Source: Sphingobacterium arenae (GTDB lineage Bacteria > Bacteroidota > Bacteroidia > Sphingobacteriales > Sphingobacteriaceae). Taken from it: a stretch of DNA of 64,000 nucleotides. Shown here piece by piece: positions 44,221 to 52,469 of this stretch; the first letter of the stretch is position 1, and every line of letters begins with the position of its first letter. The notes under the pieces were generated by a model, which worked only from the letters and a program-made list of their open reading frames with translations, did not search any database and was not told where the DNA came from. Position numbers and translations under genes: made by a program. The stretch is from NCBI RefSeq assembly GCF_014692505.1, contig NZ_JACNYK010000001.1:1373922-1437921 (forward strand). The letters run 5' to 3'.

Positions 44221-44248
44221 TTTGCTTTGTTTATCAAAAATATGTGCT

Positions 44249-44908
44249 ATGGCAAAGAAATTATATGTTTCTAACGGGACCGAATCCGTTCGGATGTTTA
44301 AAAATAATTTTTTAGAATCTCTGACCAAAATACATTACAGTATTCCACTGATATTTTGGATTCCAGTGATAGGCTATTTTATTTACAAAGCATACACAGA
44401 AGGGGAAATGTCTGTAGGAAATATTATCCTGTATTTTTTCGCTGGGCTAGCATTTTGGACGTTAGCAGAATATATACTGCATCGCTGGGTTTTTCATTAT
44501 GAGCCAACTTCTAGTTGGGGCAAACGGATACATTTTATTTTTCATGGCGTTCATCACGATTATCCGAAAGACCGTTTACGGTTAGTGATGCCCTTATCGG
44601 CTAGTATTCCACTGGCGACCATCATTTATCTTATTTTCAGTCTGTTCTTACCGGAGTTTATATTAGCCTCTTTTTTTGCGGGATTTTTATTGGGCTATCT
44701 TATTTATGATGAATGCCACTATGCCATGCACCACGCTAATTTTAAGTCGGGCTTATTCAAGAAAATAAAAGATCACCATATGTTGCATCACTATTCGGAT
44801 CCAGAGCGTGGATTCGGTGTGAGCTCGGCGATATGGGATGTTATATTCAATTCTGGTTTTCGGAAAAAAAAGAAGAAGAACACGATAAAAGAAAAAGACG
44901 TTGATTAG
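44249..44908 (+). CDS. Sterol desaturase / fatty-acid hydroxylase family protein (FA2H-like)
   Basis: The protein has 219 residues from ATG 44249; the TTG-started longer frame is excluded by the promoter position. Four membrane helices surround the di-iron His clusters: ILHRWVFHYE, HGVHHDYPKDRLRLVMP, ECHYAMHH and HHMLHHY. The segment HGVHHDYPKDRLRLV is close to the signature of eukaryotic fatty-acid 2-hydroxylases (Scs7/FA2H), without their cytochrome b5 domain. 2-hydroxylation of sphingolipid acyl chains is plausible because Sphingobacteriaceae make ceramides with 2-hydroxy acids. That link is inference. It converges on fabH. Confidence 0.82.
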   Translation: MAKKLYVSNGTESVRMFKNNFLESLTKIHYSIPLIFWIPVIGYFIYKAYTEGEMSVGNIILYFFAGLAFWTLAEYILHRWVFHYEPTSSWGKRIHFIFHGVHHDYPKDRLRLVMPLSASIPLATIIYLIFSLFLPEFILASFFAGFLLGYLIYDECHYAMHHANFKSGLFKKIKDHHMLHHYSDPERGFGVSSAIWDVIFNSGFRKKKKKNTIKEKDVD

Positions 44909-44921
44909 TCAGCGTCCTTTT
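44892..44921. terminator. Terminator shared by the hydroxylase and fabH genes
   Basis: GACGTTGA (44897-44904) and TCAGCGTC (44909-44916) pair with one G-T around TTAG, flanked by A5 on the left and CTTTT on the right. It overlaps the hydroxylase stop codon and lies between convergent genes, so it can serve both strands. Confidence 0.7.
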
Positions 44922-44928
44922 CATTTAT

Positions 44929-45981
44929 CTACCAACGTATTAGCGCCGAACCCCAGGTAAAACCAGCGCCAAACGCTGCTAAGCATATGAGGTCACCATC
45001 TTTAATTTTTCCCTCCTCCCACGCTTCACATAAAGCGATAGGGACTGATGCTGCGGTGGTATTCCCATATTTCTGAATATTGTTAAAAACTTGATCATCC
45101 CCTAGCCTTAACGTTTTCTGAACAAATTGGGCAATTCGTAGGTTGGCTTGATGGGGGATAAGTAAATTAATATCAGTTGATTGAAGATTGTTTTTCGTCA
45201 AGGATTCTAATATGACTTCCGGAAATTTAACCACGGCTTTTTTGAATACTGCTTGTCCGTCCATATAGGGGAAAGCAGTGCCGTCGTCCAACATTTCCTT
45301 GGTCATCAACATTCCGCCAAGTTCCTGCTTCGGCCAGTCGGGCTGTTGATCTTGATCTAACCATATTCCGCTTGAGCTCCCTGGATAGTACATAGCAAGC
45401 TTTTCCGCGTCAGCGCCGTCCGAATGTAAATGGGTGCTTAGAATGCCTTTTCCTGGCTCGCTCGTTGGTTGTAAGACAACGGCCCCGGCCCCATCTCCAA
45501 AAATAACGGACACTGAACGCCCTCGGGTAGAATAATCTAGCGCAAAAGAGTGCTTTTCTGCACCTACAACCAAGATATTTTTATACATACCCGTTTTGAT
45601 AAACTGATCAGCAATCGAAAGCGCATAAACAAAACCGGAGCACTGATTTCTGATATCCAGTGCACCAATTTCTCCCATCCCCATTTCACGTTGTAATAAC
45701 ACACCACAACCCGGAAAATAGTAATCGGGCGATAATGTTGCGAATATGATAAAATCAATATCTTCTACTGTAGTATTTGCCCGTTCGATCGCAATTCTAG
45801 CCGCTTCGATACCCATTGTAGTAGTCGTCTCTCCTATACGGTCGGCATAGCGTCGCTCTTTGATGCCTGTCCGCTCTTGGATCCATTCATCATTGGTATC
45901 CATAAACCGGGTAAGGTCATCATTTGTGTAAACATTTTTTGGCACGTAATAACCTATGCCGGCAATTTTCGATTGAAACAT
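44929..45981 (-). CDS. fabH: 3-oxoacyl-ACP synthase III family protein (FabH)
   Basis: The protein has 350 residues with the thiolase fold. The catalytic triad is visible: Cys114 in LDIRNQCSGFVYA, His in LIPHQANLRIA and Asn in KYGNTTAASVP. FabH condenses acetyl-CoA (or branched starters, common in Bacteroidota) with malonyl-ACP to start fatty-acid synthesis. It is encoded apart from other fab genes and is divergent from clpS; several FabH paralogues per genome are usual in this group, so it could serve a specialised lipid instead. Confidence 0.92.
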   Translation of the reverse strand: MFQSKIAGIGYYVPKNVYTNDDLTRFMDTNDEWIQERTGIKERRYADRIGETTTTMGIEAARIAIERANTTVEDIDFIIFATLSPDYYFPGCGVLLQREMGMGEIGALDIRNQCSGFVYALSIADQFIKTGMYKNILVVGAEKHSFALDYSTRGRSVSVIFGDGAGAVVLQPTSEPGKGILSTHLHSDGADAEKLAMYYPGSSSGIWLDQDQQPDWPKQELGGMLMTKEMLDDGTAFPYMDGQAVFKKAVVKFPEVILESLTKNNLQSTDINLLIPHQANLRIAQFVQKTLRLGDDQVFNNIQKYGNTTAASVPIALCEAWEEGKIKDGDLICLAAFGAGFTWGSALIRW

Positions 45982-46034
45982 CTTACTTTCCTCATGATTA
46001 GTTTGTAAATCTACATATTTTTTAAAATATTAAT

Positions 46035-46042
46035 TATTTTTG
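46035..46042 (+). promoter_or_regulatory. -7 box for a leaderless clpS mRNA
   Basis: TATTTTTG matches TAnnTTTG and ends 4 nt before the ATG at 46047, placing the predicted +1 on the A of the start codon. No TTTG at 19-21 bp is present (the nearest, 46002-46005, is 29 bp away). Confidence 0.5.
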
Positions 46043-46046
46043 CAGA

Positions 46047-46328
46047 ATGGGGGTACAAATAGAGCAAGAAGCGTTCACGCTTGAAGAGATATTGGCGACT
46101 GTCCGGTCTTCGAACCGTTTGATTCTATGGAATGACGAAGTTAACACATTTGATCATGTTATCGATTGCCTGATGAAGCATCTGCAGTACTCGGAAGGGC
46201 AAGCAGAACAAATTGCGTGGAAAGTACATACGGAAGGCAAATGCGCCGTACTCGAAGGTTCTTTCACAGAGATGGAAATATACCGAAAAATCTTAAAATC
46301 CGAGGGGTTGACAGTTTCTGTAGAGTAA
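46047..46328 (+). CDS. clpS: ATP-dependent Clp protease adaptor ClpS
   Basis: The protein has 93 residues. The core is LILWNDEVNTFDHVIDCLMKHL (about 26-47), with the Asn-Asp-Glu patch that holds the N-degron amino group, and later AWKVHTEGKCAVLEG. ClpS delivers proteins with destabilising N-terminal residues to ClpAP-type proteases. clpA is not adjacent. The gene is alone, divergent from fabH, with a -7 box directly before the start codon. Confidence 0.93.
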   Translation: MGVQIEQEAFTLEEILATVRSSNRLILWNDEVNTFDHVIDCLMKHLQYSEGQAEQIAWKVHTEGKCAVLEGSFTEMEIYRKILKSEGLTVSVE

Positions 46329-46638
46329 TATTTTGATGCGTCCCACTAGCCCGCACTTTTCTCGCATCGACAATAGTTTACATATGGCATTAAGAAGGTT
46401 GAGGATGAGATAGTACAATTGTACAAATATCCCTTTAACACAACAATGTCGCATCCGGATTTTTGGGATCTGTAGAAACTCATCCTTATTACGATCCCCT
46501 CCTCTCAAACATCCAAAGCGACGATTTTTTTTGTTTCTTTTTTCGGAAAAAAAATAAAAATCCCATCGTAATAATGCGGTTACGATAGAACGATAGCAGC
46601 TTTTATTTTGTTTTTTTGTGAAAAGGATAATTTTTTAC
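46329..46638. other. 310-bp intergenic region with inverted repeats before the TonB-dependent receptor
   Basis: No gene is recognisable. Visible structure: GATGCG/CGCATC near 46342-46376, the palindrome GTACAATTGTAC (46413-46424), and a separated 10-bp inverted repeat TTATTACGAT (46488-46497) / ATCGTAATAA (46565-46574) that encloses a T8/A8-rich hairpin-like stretch. The core ACGAT recurs several times. It may hold operators or a structured leader for the receptor gene. Confidence 0.35.
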
Positions 46639-49137
46639 ATGATGTTTACGCGAAACTTGAAGCTTATTTTTTTTATTATTTTTTGCCCGATATTTCTTTT
46701 TGCACAACAAGGGAAGATAGAAACTATTATTATCGACGAGGAGACAAAGGAGCCTATCATAGGCGCTAGTGCTTCCCTTCTCCAACAATCCAACCAACAT
46801 TATATTCAAGGAGCACAGAGCGACATTGAAGGTAAACTAATGTTTTCTGATGTTGATTTCGGAACATATGCGATCCGGATTACGTACGTTGGGAAAGAAA
46901 ATGTTCTTATTGAAAACGTACGTGTAGCGAATTCACAGCCAGTAAAACTGGCGCAGGTATCCATGATGGATGATGGCAAGCTGATCGAGGAAGTAGTTGT
47001 GGAAGGACGTACGCCAGAGATGCGTTTGGGAATTGATAAAAAGGTGTTCGATGTTTCCCAAAGTTTGGTCAGTGTAGGGGGGTCTGCCAGTGATTTGTTA
47101 CAGAATGTGCCCACGCTTGACGTCGATGTCGATGGGAATGTTTCTCTCCGCGGTTCCAGCAGCGTAAAAATTTTGATTGATGGAAGAGAATCAGCGATGG
47201 CCGGTTCCGATATAAATGCATTGCTACAATCCTTGCCTGCCAATAGCATAGAAAAGGTTGAACTTATTACCAACCCGTCTGCCAAATATGATGCGGAGGG
47301 CCAATCGGGTATTATCAACATTATATTAAAAAAGAACGTGAGAACTGGGTTGAATGGAAGTGTGACGGCATCGGGTGGTTCTTATGATAACTACAGTGCT
47401 GGGGTGGACTTGAATTATCGAGATCGCAAATTTAATTTCTTTGGCGGATATAACTATGCGAATAGGGTTCGTCCGGGGAACGATTTTAATGATAATACAG
47501 AACTCATCGATGGCGTAATTCAGGAAAATAGTGCCCGTACAATTAGCACGAGTGAAAATAGCCGGAAAGGTAAGAACCATACGTTTAGGTTTGGTACGGA
47601 TTGGTACGCCGCACCGAAAACTACGCTTAGCCTAGGTGCAAATGTTAGCGTTCGCGATAATGACAGGCGCTCGGATATTGATTATCGTTATTTTAATGTC
47701 CTGGGTCTAGGGGACCGATCTTCTCGAATTTCACAGCAATACGAAGAAGATCTGGGGATGGATATAACCTTTGATTTTAAGCAGGAACTCAAAAGAGAGG
47801 GAGAAGAGATTACCGCTAATATTACGTATGGTAACGATACGGAAGATGGGACAAATGATTTTCATCAAACTTATGCCAATAATCGTGCGGATTTCCGACG
47901 CCAGAATGTAACGAGTGAGGCCGGAAAGAACTGGAATTTTCAAGTAGATTATGTTCTGCCGTTCGGGGAAGATCACAAATTTGAAGCAGGTTATCGTACC
48001 ATCGTACGTAACAGTGAGGATACCCAATGGTCGGAAGTATTGGATACCCTGACGAATCAATTTCTGCCGGACTATAGTGTTAGCAACGATTTTGACCTGG
48101 CGAATAGTGTGCATGCATTATATGCGAATTATCAACGAAAGCTGACAGAGAAATTAGGTATGCAAGTGGGGCTGCGTGGAGAGCAAACCTATTTAAGGTC
48201 TACTTACTATAATTTAGATCCAGACGCACCCGAAGATGAAAAAAGAAATGACGGAAATCAAGATTTCTTTCGTCTTTACCCGAGTGCTTTTTTGTCGTAT
48301 GAAGTGGGTGATTCCGGTGACAAAGTACAGCTTTCTTATACACGCAGAGTGCAACGCCCACGAGGGTGGCAGGTGAACCCCTTCGTCAACGTAAATGATG
48401 AAATCAATTATCGACAAGGTAATCCAAACTTATTGCCCGAAGATATACATTCCTTTGAATTGAGTTTTGCGAAATTTTATGACAAGTGGAACTTTATTAG
48501 TTCCGCGTATTATCGTCGCTCAAGTGATATGATGAGTCCGTTTTTGAGGGATCCCGAAGAAATAGCGGATATTGTCGGCGACAGAAGTAACGTGACGTAT
48601 AGTCGCTGGGAAAACGTTTCGAAACAAAATGCGATGGGACTGGAACTGATATCAAAAGTGAACTTTCTGCAGTGGTGGGACGCCACGGCAAATGTGAACT
48701 TGTTTTATGATAAAACCATGCCTTATGCAGAATTCAACACGGGAGATGTAGAGAACTTCAGCTGGAACGGAAACATCAATACCAATGTGAAATTTACAAA
48801 ATCCACCACTTTGCAGGCTCGTGGTTTCTATCGTGCTCCCCGGAAATGGGTGCAAGGTCGGATGAAATCCATGGCGGGCTTGGATGTTGCTGTACGTCAG
48901 GACGTGTTAGCCGGTAAAGGGAGCGTGATGTTTAATGTGCGTGATGTATTCAACAGCCAACGGTTCCGTATGGAAAATAACTTGCCTACCCAGTTTAATC
49001 AAAGGGAAAGCCGATGGATGCGACGCATGTTCTCACTGTCATTCACCTACCGTTTCGGTATGCAAGATTTGACAAAGAAACAAGAAGATCGTGGAGGAGA
49101 TAATGGGATGGACGAAGGTATGGAAGGCGGCTTTTAA
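46639..49137 (+). CDS. TonB-dependent receptor-like outer-membrane protein (OMP_b-brl_3 type)
   Basis: 832 residues from ATG 46639; an in-frame GTG at 46618 would add seven residues and cannot be excluded. The signal peptide ends FLFAQQ. A carboxypeptidase-regulatory-like domain (about 25-110; IDEETKEPIIGASASLL) leads to EEVVVEGRTPEM, then the plug (SASDLLQNVPTLDVDVDGNV; VKILIDGRESA; IEKVELITNPSAKYDAEGQSGIINI) and a large barrel ending in an acidic, Gly-rich tail. There is no STN domain and no SusD partner. It belongs to the single-component receptors of Bacteroidota. Ligand is unknown. Confidence 0.88.
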   Translation: MMFTRNLKLIFFIIFCPIFLFAQQGKIETIIIDEETKEPIIGASASLLQQSNQHYIQGAQSDIEGKLMFSDVDFGTYAIRITYVGKENVLIENVRVANSQPVKLAQVSMMDDGKLIEEVVVEGRTPEMRLGIDKKVFDVSQSLVSVGGSASDLLQNVPTLDVDVDGNVSLRGSSSVKILIDGRESAMAGSDINALLQSLPANSIEKVELITNPSAKYDAEGQSGIINIILKKNVRTGLNGSVTASGGSYDNYSAGVDLNYRDRKFNFFGGYNYANRVRPGNDFNDNTELIDGVIQENSARTISTSENSRKGKNHTFRFGTDWYAAPKTTLSLGANVSVRDNDRRSDIDYRYFNVLGLGDRSSRISQQYEEDLGMDITFDFKQELKREGEEITANITYGNDTEDGTNDFHQTYANNRADFRRQNVTSEAGKNWNFQVDYVLPFGEDHKFEAGYRTIVRNSEDTQWSEVLDTLTNQFLPDYSVSNDFDLANSVHALYANYQRKLTEKLGMQVGLRGEQTYLRSTYYNLDPDAPEDEKRNDGNQDFFRLYPSAFLSYEVGDSGDKVQLSYTRRVQRPRGWQVNPFVNVNDEINYRQGNPNLLPEDIHSFELSFAKFYDKWNFISSAYYRRSSDMMSPFLRDPEEIADIVGDRSNVTYSRWENVSKQNAMGLELISKVNFLQWWDATANVNLFYDKTMPYAEFNTGDVENFSWNGNINTNVKFTKSTTLQARGFYRAPRKWVQGRMKSMAGLDVAVRQDVLAGKGSVMFNVRDVFNSQRFRMENNLPTQFNQRESRWMRRMFSLSFTYRFGMQDLTKKQEDRGGDNGMDEGMEGGF

Positions 49138-49197
49138 AAAATCAGATATTTTTCTACCTTTAACGGACAACTAAAAAAATAAAAGATGTGTTTTAAC

Positions 49198-50007
49198 ATG
49201 AAGAAAAGATTTTTGTATATGGTAGGATCGGTAGTGTTATTGTCCTCCACTATTTGTAAGGCACAAGATGTAGCCGGCAACAATGTTCCCCCCTATGAGT
49301 TGAATAATCTTCCCAAGATGGATATGAATAAAATTCAAAAAAATGCGGAAGGAGCCTATGTGCTCTTTAATGGCACATCATTGGAGGGGTGGCGAGGGTA
49401 CAACAAAGCAAATGTTCCAGCAAAGTGGAGTATTGAAGAGGGAACCTTAAAATTCTCTGGGAAGGACGCGGGGCTAACCAAAAACGATGGGGGAGACATT
49501 ATTTTTGCACACGATTTTCAGAATTTTGAATTGGAGTTTGAATGGAAGATTTCCCATGCAGGTAATTCAGGCGTGTTTTTCTTAGCAAAAGAAGTAAAAG
49601 GACAAGCTATATATATATCGAGCCCGGAATACCAATTGTTAGATAATGAGAATCATCCGGACGCTAAACAAGGGGTTGATGGCAATCGTAAATCGGGATC
49701 CCTTTATGACATGATTCCGGCCAAGCCACAAAATGGTAAACCCGCTGGAGAATGGAATAAAGCGAAGATTGTCGTCAATAAAGGGAAAGTTACCCATTAT
49801 CAAAATGGAGAGAAAGTGGTTGAGTATACATTGTGGACACCCGATTGGACCGCCTTATTGCAAGCGAGTAAGTTCAGTCAAGAAAAATGGCCATTGGCAT
49901 TTGAATTATTGAATAACGTAGGGGGAGTTTCTAAATCGGGTGTGATCGGGTTTCAAGATCACGGTGATGATGTGTGGTTGAAGAATATAACCGTGAAAGT
50001 TTTATAA
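49198..50007 (+). CDS. Secreted DUF1080 protein (3-keto-disaccharide hydrolase family)
   Basis: 269 residues from ATG 49198 (an ATG at 49186 adds four). The signal peptide ends TICKAQ. The DUF1080 beta-sandwich spans about 55-268 with the family signatures LFNGTSLEGWRGY, EFEWKISHAGNSGVFF, EYQLLDNENHPD and GEWNKAKIVV. The family includes hydrolases of 3-keto-glycosides in the periplasm; here no dehydrogenase partner is adjacent, so substrate and activity stay open. TACCTTTA (49155-49162, one mismatch) could be its -7 box. It converges on yjjG. Confidence 0.88.
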   Translation: MKKRFLYMVGSVVLLSSTICKAQDVAGNNVPPYELNNLPKMDMNKIQKNAEGAYVLFNGTSLEGWRGYNKANVPAKWSIEEGTLKFSGKDAGLTKNDGGDIIFAHDFQNFELEFEWKISHAGNSGVFFLAKEVKGQAIYISSPEYQLLDNENHPDAKQGVDGNRKSGSLYDMIPAKPQNGKPAGEWNKAKIVVNKGKVTHYQNGEKVVEYTLWTPDWTALLQASKFSQEKWPLAFELLNNVGGVSKSGVIGFQDHGDDVWLKNITVKVL

Positions 50008-50023
50008 TTCAAGCCACAGAGAT

Positions 50024-50080
50024 ATGCAGAGATGGGATTATCCTGAACTCTCCAAGGGTCATTTAATCGCATCTCTGCAT
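50024..50080. repeat. Long inverted repeat between convergent genes
   Basis: ATGCAGAGATG followed by GATTA, and TAATC followed by CATCTCTGCAT, form two matching arms separated by one G-G mismatch, with a central loop of about 23 nt. Just before it is a CCACAGAGAT motif, which resembles dispersed CACAGAG-type intergenic repeats known in Bacteroidota genomes. It could be a bidirectional terminator or a REP-like element. Confidence 0.5.
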
Positions 50081-50081
50081 T

Positions 50082-50783
50082 TTAGAATACCTGTTGTAAT
50101 TCCGCTAAATCGCGAATCATATGACGGATATCTTTCGGTTGTTCGAGACCCATGGCATTAAAGAAGATAGCATCAATACCCGCGTTTTGTGCACCACGAA
50201 CATCGGCATCGAGACTATCTCCAATCATGATAGATGTTGTTTTCTCCGCTTCTCCATGCTGTAACGCGTGCTCGAAGATTCTAGGATCGGGTTTATTTAC
50301 TCCGAATAATTCGGAAATAACAATCGTTTTAAAATAGGGCTTTAGTTTGCTGTGTTCCAACTTCTTTTCACAGGCCTCTTTGAAACCATTTGATATCAAA
50401 TGTAGTTTATATTTACGCTGTAAATAGGCTAATGTTTCAATCGCATTTGGAAACAGGTTTGTTTTGGTAGGGCAAATGTGTAAATACTCCTCCTCAAAAG
50501 CCTCCGGAAATAGTTCTGGGTCAATTCCAAGCTGGGTAAAAGTATCAGCAAACCGAAGTCGGCGTAGGGTCGACTTGTCGATTTTTCCGTGATGGTAAAG
50601 TGCCCAAAGCCGGTGATTATTTACAGTATACGTCTCGATAAAAAGATCAGAATCAGCCTTTCCGATCAATTTGTCAAAATGATATTTATAGTAAAGATCA
50701 TGTAGCGTTTCCTGTGCGTTCTTGTCAAAATCCCAAATCGTGTGATCTAAGTCGAAGAAAATATCTTTTTTGTGGAAAAACAT
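50082..50783 (-). CDS. yjjG: HAD-family noncanonical pyrimidine nucleotidase (YjjG type)
   Basis: The protein has 233 residues. HAD motif I is FFDLDHTIWDFD with Asp11 and Asp13, motif II is LISNGFKEA, motif III is the Lys in NKPDPRIFEHAL, and motif IV is SIMIGDSLDADVRGAQNAG. The helical cap and motif context match YjjG, which dephosphorylates dUMP/UMP and mutagenic pyrimidine analogues. A TATATTTG box lies 4 nt before the start codon on the minus strand, again predicting a leaderless mRNA. Confidence 0.88.
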   Translation of the reverse strand: MFFHKKDIFFDLDHTIWDFDKNAQETLHDLYYKYHFDKLIGKADSDLFIETYTVNNHRLWALYHHGKIDKSTLRRLRFADTFTQLGIDPELFPEAFEEEYLHICPTKTNLFPNAIETLAYLQRKYKLHLISNGFKEACEKKLEHSKLKPYFKTIVISELFGVNKPDPRIFEHALQHGEAEKTTSIMIGDSLDADVRGAQNAGIDAIFFNAMGLEQPKDIRHMIRDLAELQQVF

Positions 50784-50787
50784 AAGG

Positions 50788-50795
50788 CAAATATA
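50788..50795 (-). promoter_or_regulatory. -7 box for a leaderless yjjG mRNA
   Basis: On the minus strand TATATTTG ends 4 nt before the ATG (50783), so +1 is predicted at the start codon. No -33 TTTG is visible at normal spacing. Confidence 0.5.
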
Positions 50796-50856
50796 GCACC
50801 TTTCTTAACCTATTGTCATATTGCGCCGAGTATTTCCTTTCAGGTTAACAAATGGT

Positions 50857-50864
50857 TATTTTTG
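50857..50864 (+). promoter_or_regulatory. Candidate -7 box of the histidine kinase operon
   Basis: TATTTTTG matches TAnnTTTG and ends 20 nt before the ATG at 50885. A TTTC at 50833-50836 sits 20 bp upstream as an imperfect -33 element. Confidence 0.45.
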
Positions 50865-50884
50865 TATGACATTAATTTATCTGT

Positions 50885-51766
50885 ATGAAGCGAGCGCTCG
50901 TGCTGTTTTATTTTTTGGTGTTTTACGCTATTACACAATTACTTTGGTGGGGGTATCTGCTGGTTAATTACGAACCGGAACGCAAGGGGATGATCATTGG
51001 AGAAGGGCTTTTCTTCTTTTTGATTTTTATTTGGGGAGCCATGCGGCTGAAGAAGCTATTCACGCGCGAGCATAAACAGCAGCAGCAGCAACAAAACTTT
51101 CTACTCTCTGTAACGCATGAATTGAAATCACCTCTCGCTTCCGTAAAGCTATACATCCAGACTATTCTAAAGCGTGATCTAGAAAGAGAGCAGCAAAAAG
51201 TTTTCCTCTCTAATTCCTTAAAGGATATCGAAAGATTGGACGATCTTGTCGAAAATGTATTATTGACAACCAAATTGGAAAACCGAAGTTTTAATTTTCC
51301 AAAAGAAAATTTTAATTTAACAGAATTGGTGGACAATGTGGTTGACAGACTGCAAAAAAATGCATGTAGTTCTCAGGTGATAAAGCCGGATTTGGAAGCA
51401 GGGCTAATTATTCGTGCAGATAAATTTGCCATCACAAATGTTGTGACTAATCTAATTGAAAATGCGATTAAATATTCGCCACCTTGTGCGACTGTAGAAG
51501 TGCAGCTTAAAGAGGAAGAGGAAGGTAATCGTATCATCTTTTCAGTGGCTGACCACGGTCCGGGCGTTGTAGACGAAGAAAAAAAGAATATATTTAATAA
51601 GTTTTACAGAATAGGCAATGAGTCGACGCGTAAAACTAAAGGCACAGGTTTAGGGTTGTATATAGTGAAGACGGTATTGCAAAAACACAACGCCTCCATT
51701 AAGGTAAAAGATAACGCTCCATCTGGGAGTATTTTTGAAGTAACATTTGAAAATTATGCAAGCTAA
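50885..51766 (+). CDS. Sensor histidine kinase with minimal membrane input domain
   Basis: The protein has 293 residues. Two helices (about 4-28 and 35-53) are joined by only about six residues, so there is no periplasmic sensor domain. A Gln run (66-70) precedes HisKA, whose phosphorylated His78 lies in VTHELKSPLASVKLY. The ATPase domain has N box NAIKYSP, G1 DHGPGVV and G2 GTGLGLYIVK. It probably senses within the membrane or through a partner. It overlaps the response-regulator gene by 20 bp, so the two are coupled. Confidence 0.93.
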   Translation: MKRALVLFYFLVFYAITQLLWWGYLLVNYEPERKGMIIGEGLFFFLIFIWGAMRLKKLFTREHKQQQQQQNFLLSVTHELKSPLASVKLYIQTILKRDLEREQQKVFLSNSLKDIERLDDLVENVLLTTKLENRSFNFPKENFNLTELVDNVVDRLQKNACSSQVIKPDLEAGLIIRADKFAITNVVTNLIENAIKYSPPCATVEVQLKEEEEGNRIIFSVADHGPGVVDEEKKNIFNKFYRIGNESTRKTKGTGLGLYIVKTVLQKHNASIKVKDNAPSGSIFEVTFENYAS

Positions 51767-52463
51767 GCAACGTATATTATTGGTGGAAGATGAGGAACAC
51801 TTGTTAGAAGCCATCAAATTGAATTTAGAATTAGAAGGCTATCGTGTAACGACAGCGACCGACGGAAAGAAAGCATTAAAGATATTTAAAGAAGAACGCT
51901 TCAATCTAGTGGTTTTAGATGTGATGATTCCCGAAATCGACGGTTTTCAGGTTGCGGAGACCATTCGTTTACAAAATTCGGAGGTGCCTATTATGTTTTT
52001 AACTGCAAAAAATAGTAGCGAAGACCGTATCACAGGCTTAAAAAAAGGTGCGGACGACTATCTAGTAAAGCCTTTTAACTTGGAAGAGTTGATTCTCCGT
52101 GTAGGCAATTTGATCCGTAGAGGACTTAAGTCAGACGATCTAAAGGAATTTAACTCGTATACTATTGGTGATAAGACAATTTATTTTAACTCCTATGAAC
52201 TTCATCATGCGGATGGAAACATCACCTCACTAACAAAAAAGGAAACCATGCTGTTGAAGCTATTGATCGAACGTAAAAATGAAGCGGTTTCCCGAGAGCA
52301 AATATTAGAGACTGTGTGGAATTATGATGTCTATCCATCGACGCGTACGATAGATAATTTTATTTTGACATTTCGTAAATATTTTGAACCAGATCAAAAA
52401 CATCCTGTGTATTTTCATTCAATCCGTGGGGTGGGGTATAAGTTTACGGATACACCAACATAA
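51747..52463 (+). CDS. OmpR/PhoB-type response regulator
   Basis: 238 residues from ATG 51747; the ATG at 51756 is equally possible. The receiver domain (about 9-125) has acidic residues in VEDEE, phospho-acceptor Asp58 in VVLDVMIPEIDG, and Lys in DYLVKPF. The winged-helix domain is at about 140-235 (TLTKKETMLLKLLIERKNEAV simplified as a trans_reg_C core; RTIDNFILTFRKYFE; SIRGVGYKF). It pairs with the kinase upstream. The same operon continues with a TPR protein, hemE and hemJ. Confidence 0.95.
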   Translation: MKIMQAKQRILLVEDEEHLLEAIKLNLELEGYRVTTATDGKKALKIFKEERFNLVVLDVMIPEIDGFQVAETIRLQNSEVPIMFLTAKNSSEDRITGLKKGADDYLVKPFNLEELILRVGNLIRRGLKSDDLKEFNSYTIGDKTIYFNSYELHHADGNITSLTKKETMLLKLLIERKNEAVSREQILETVWNYDVYPSTRTIDNFILTFRKYFEPDQKHPVYFHSIRGVGYKFTDTPT

Positions 52464-52469
52464 GAGTAA

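Noticed and set aside
44222-44248. TTG-started N-terminal extension of the hydroxylase gene
   Set aside because: The consensus promoter puts the transcription start at about 44225, after the TTG.
51060-51090. CAG/CAA run in the histidine kinase as a slippage tract
   Set aside because: Only six Gln-coding triplets of mixed CAG and CAA; too short and imperfect for phase variation.
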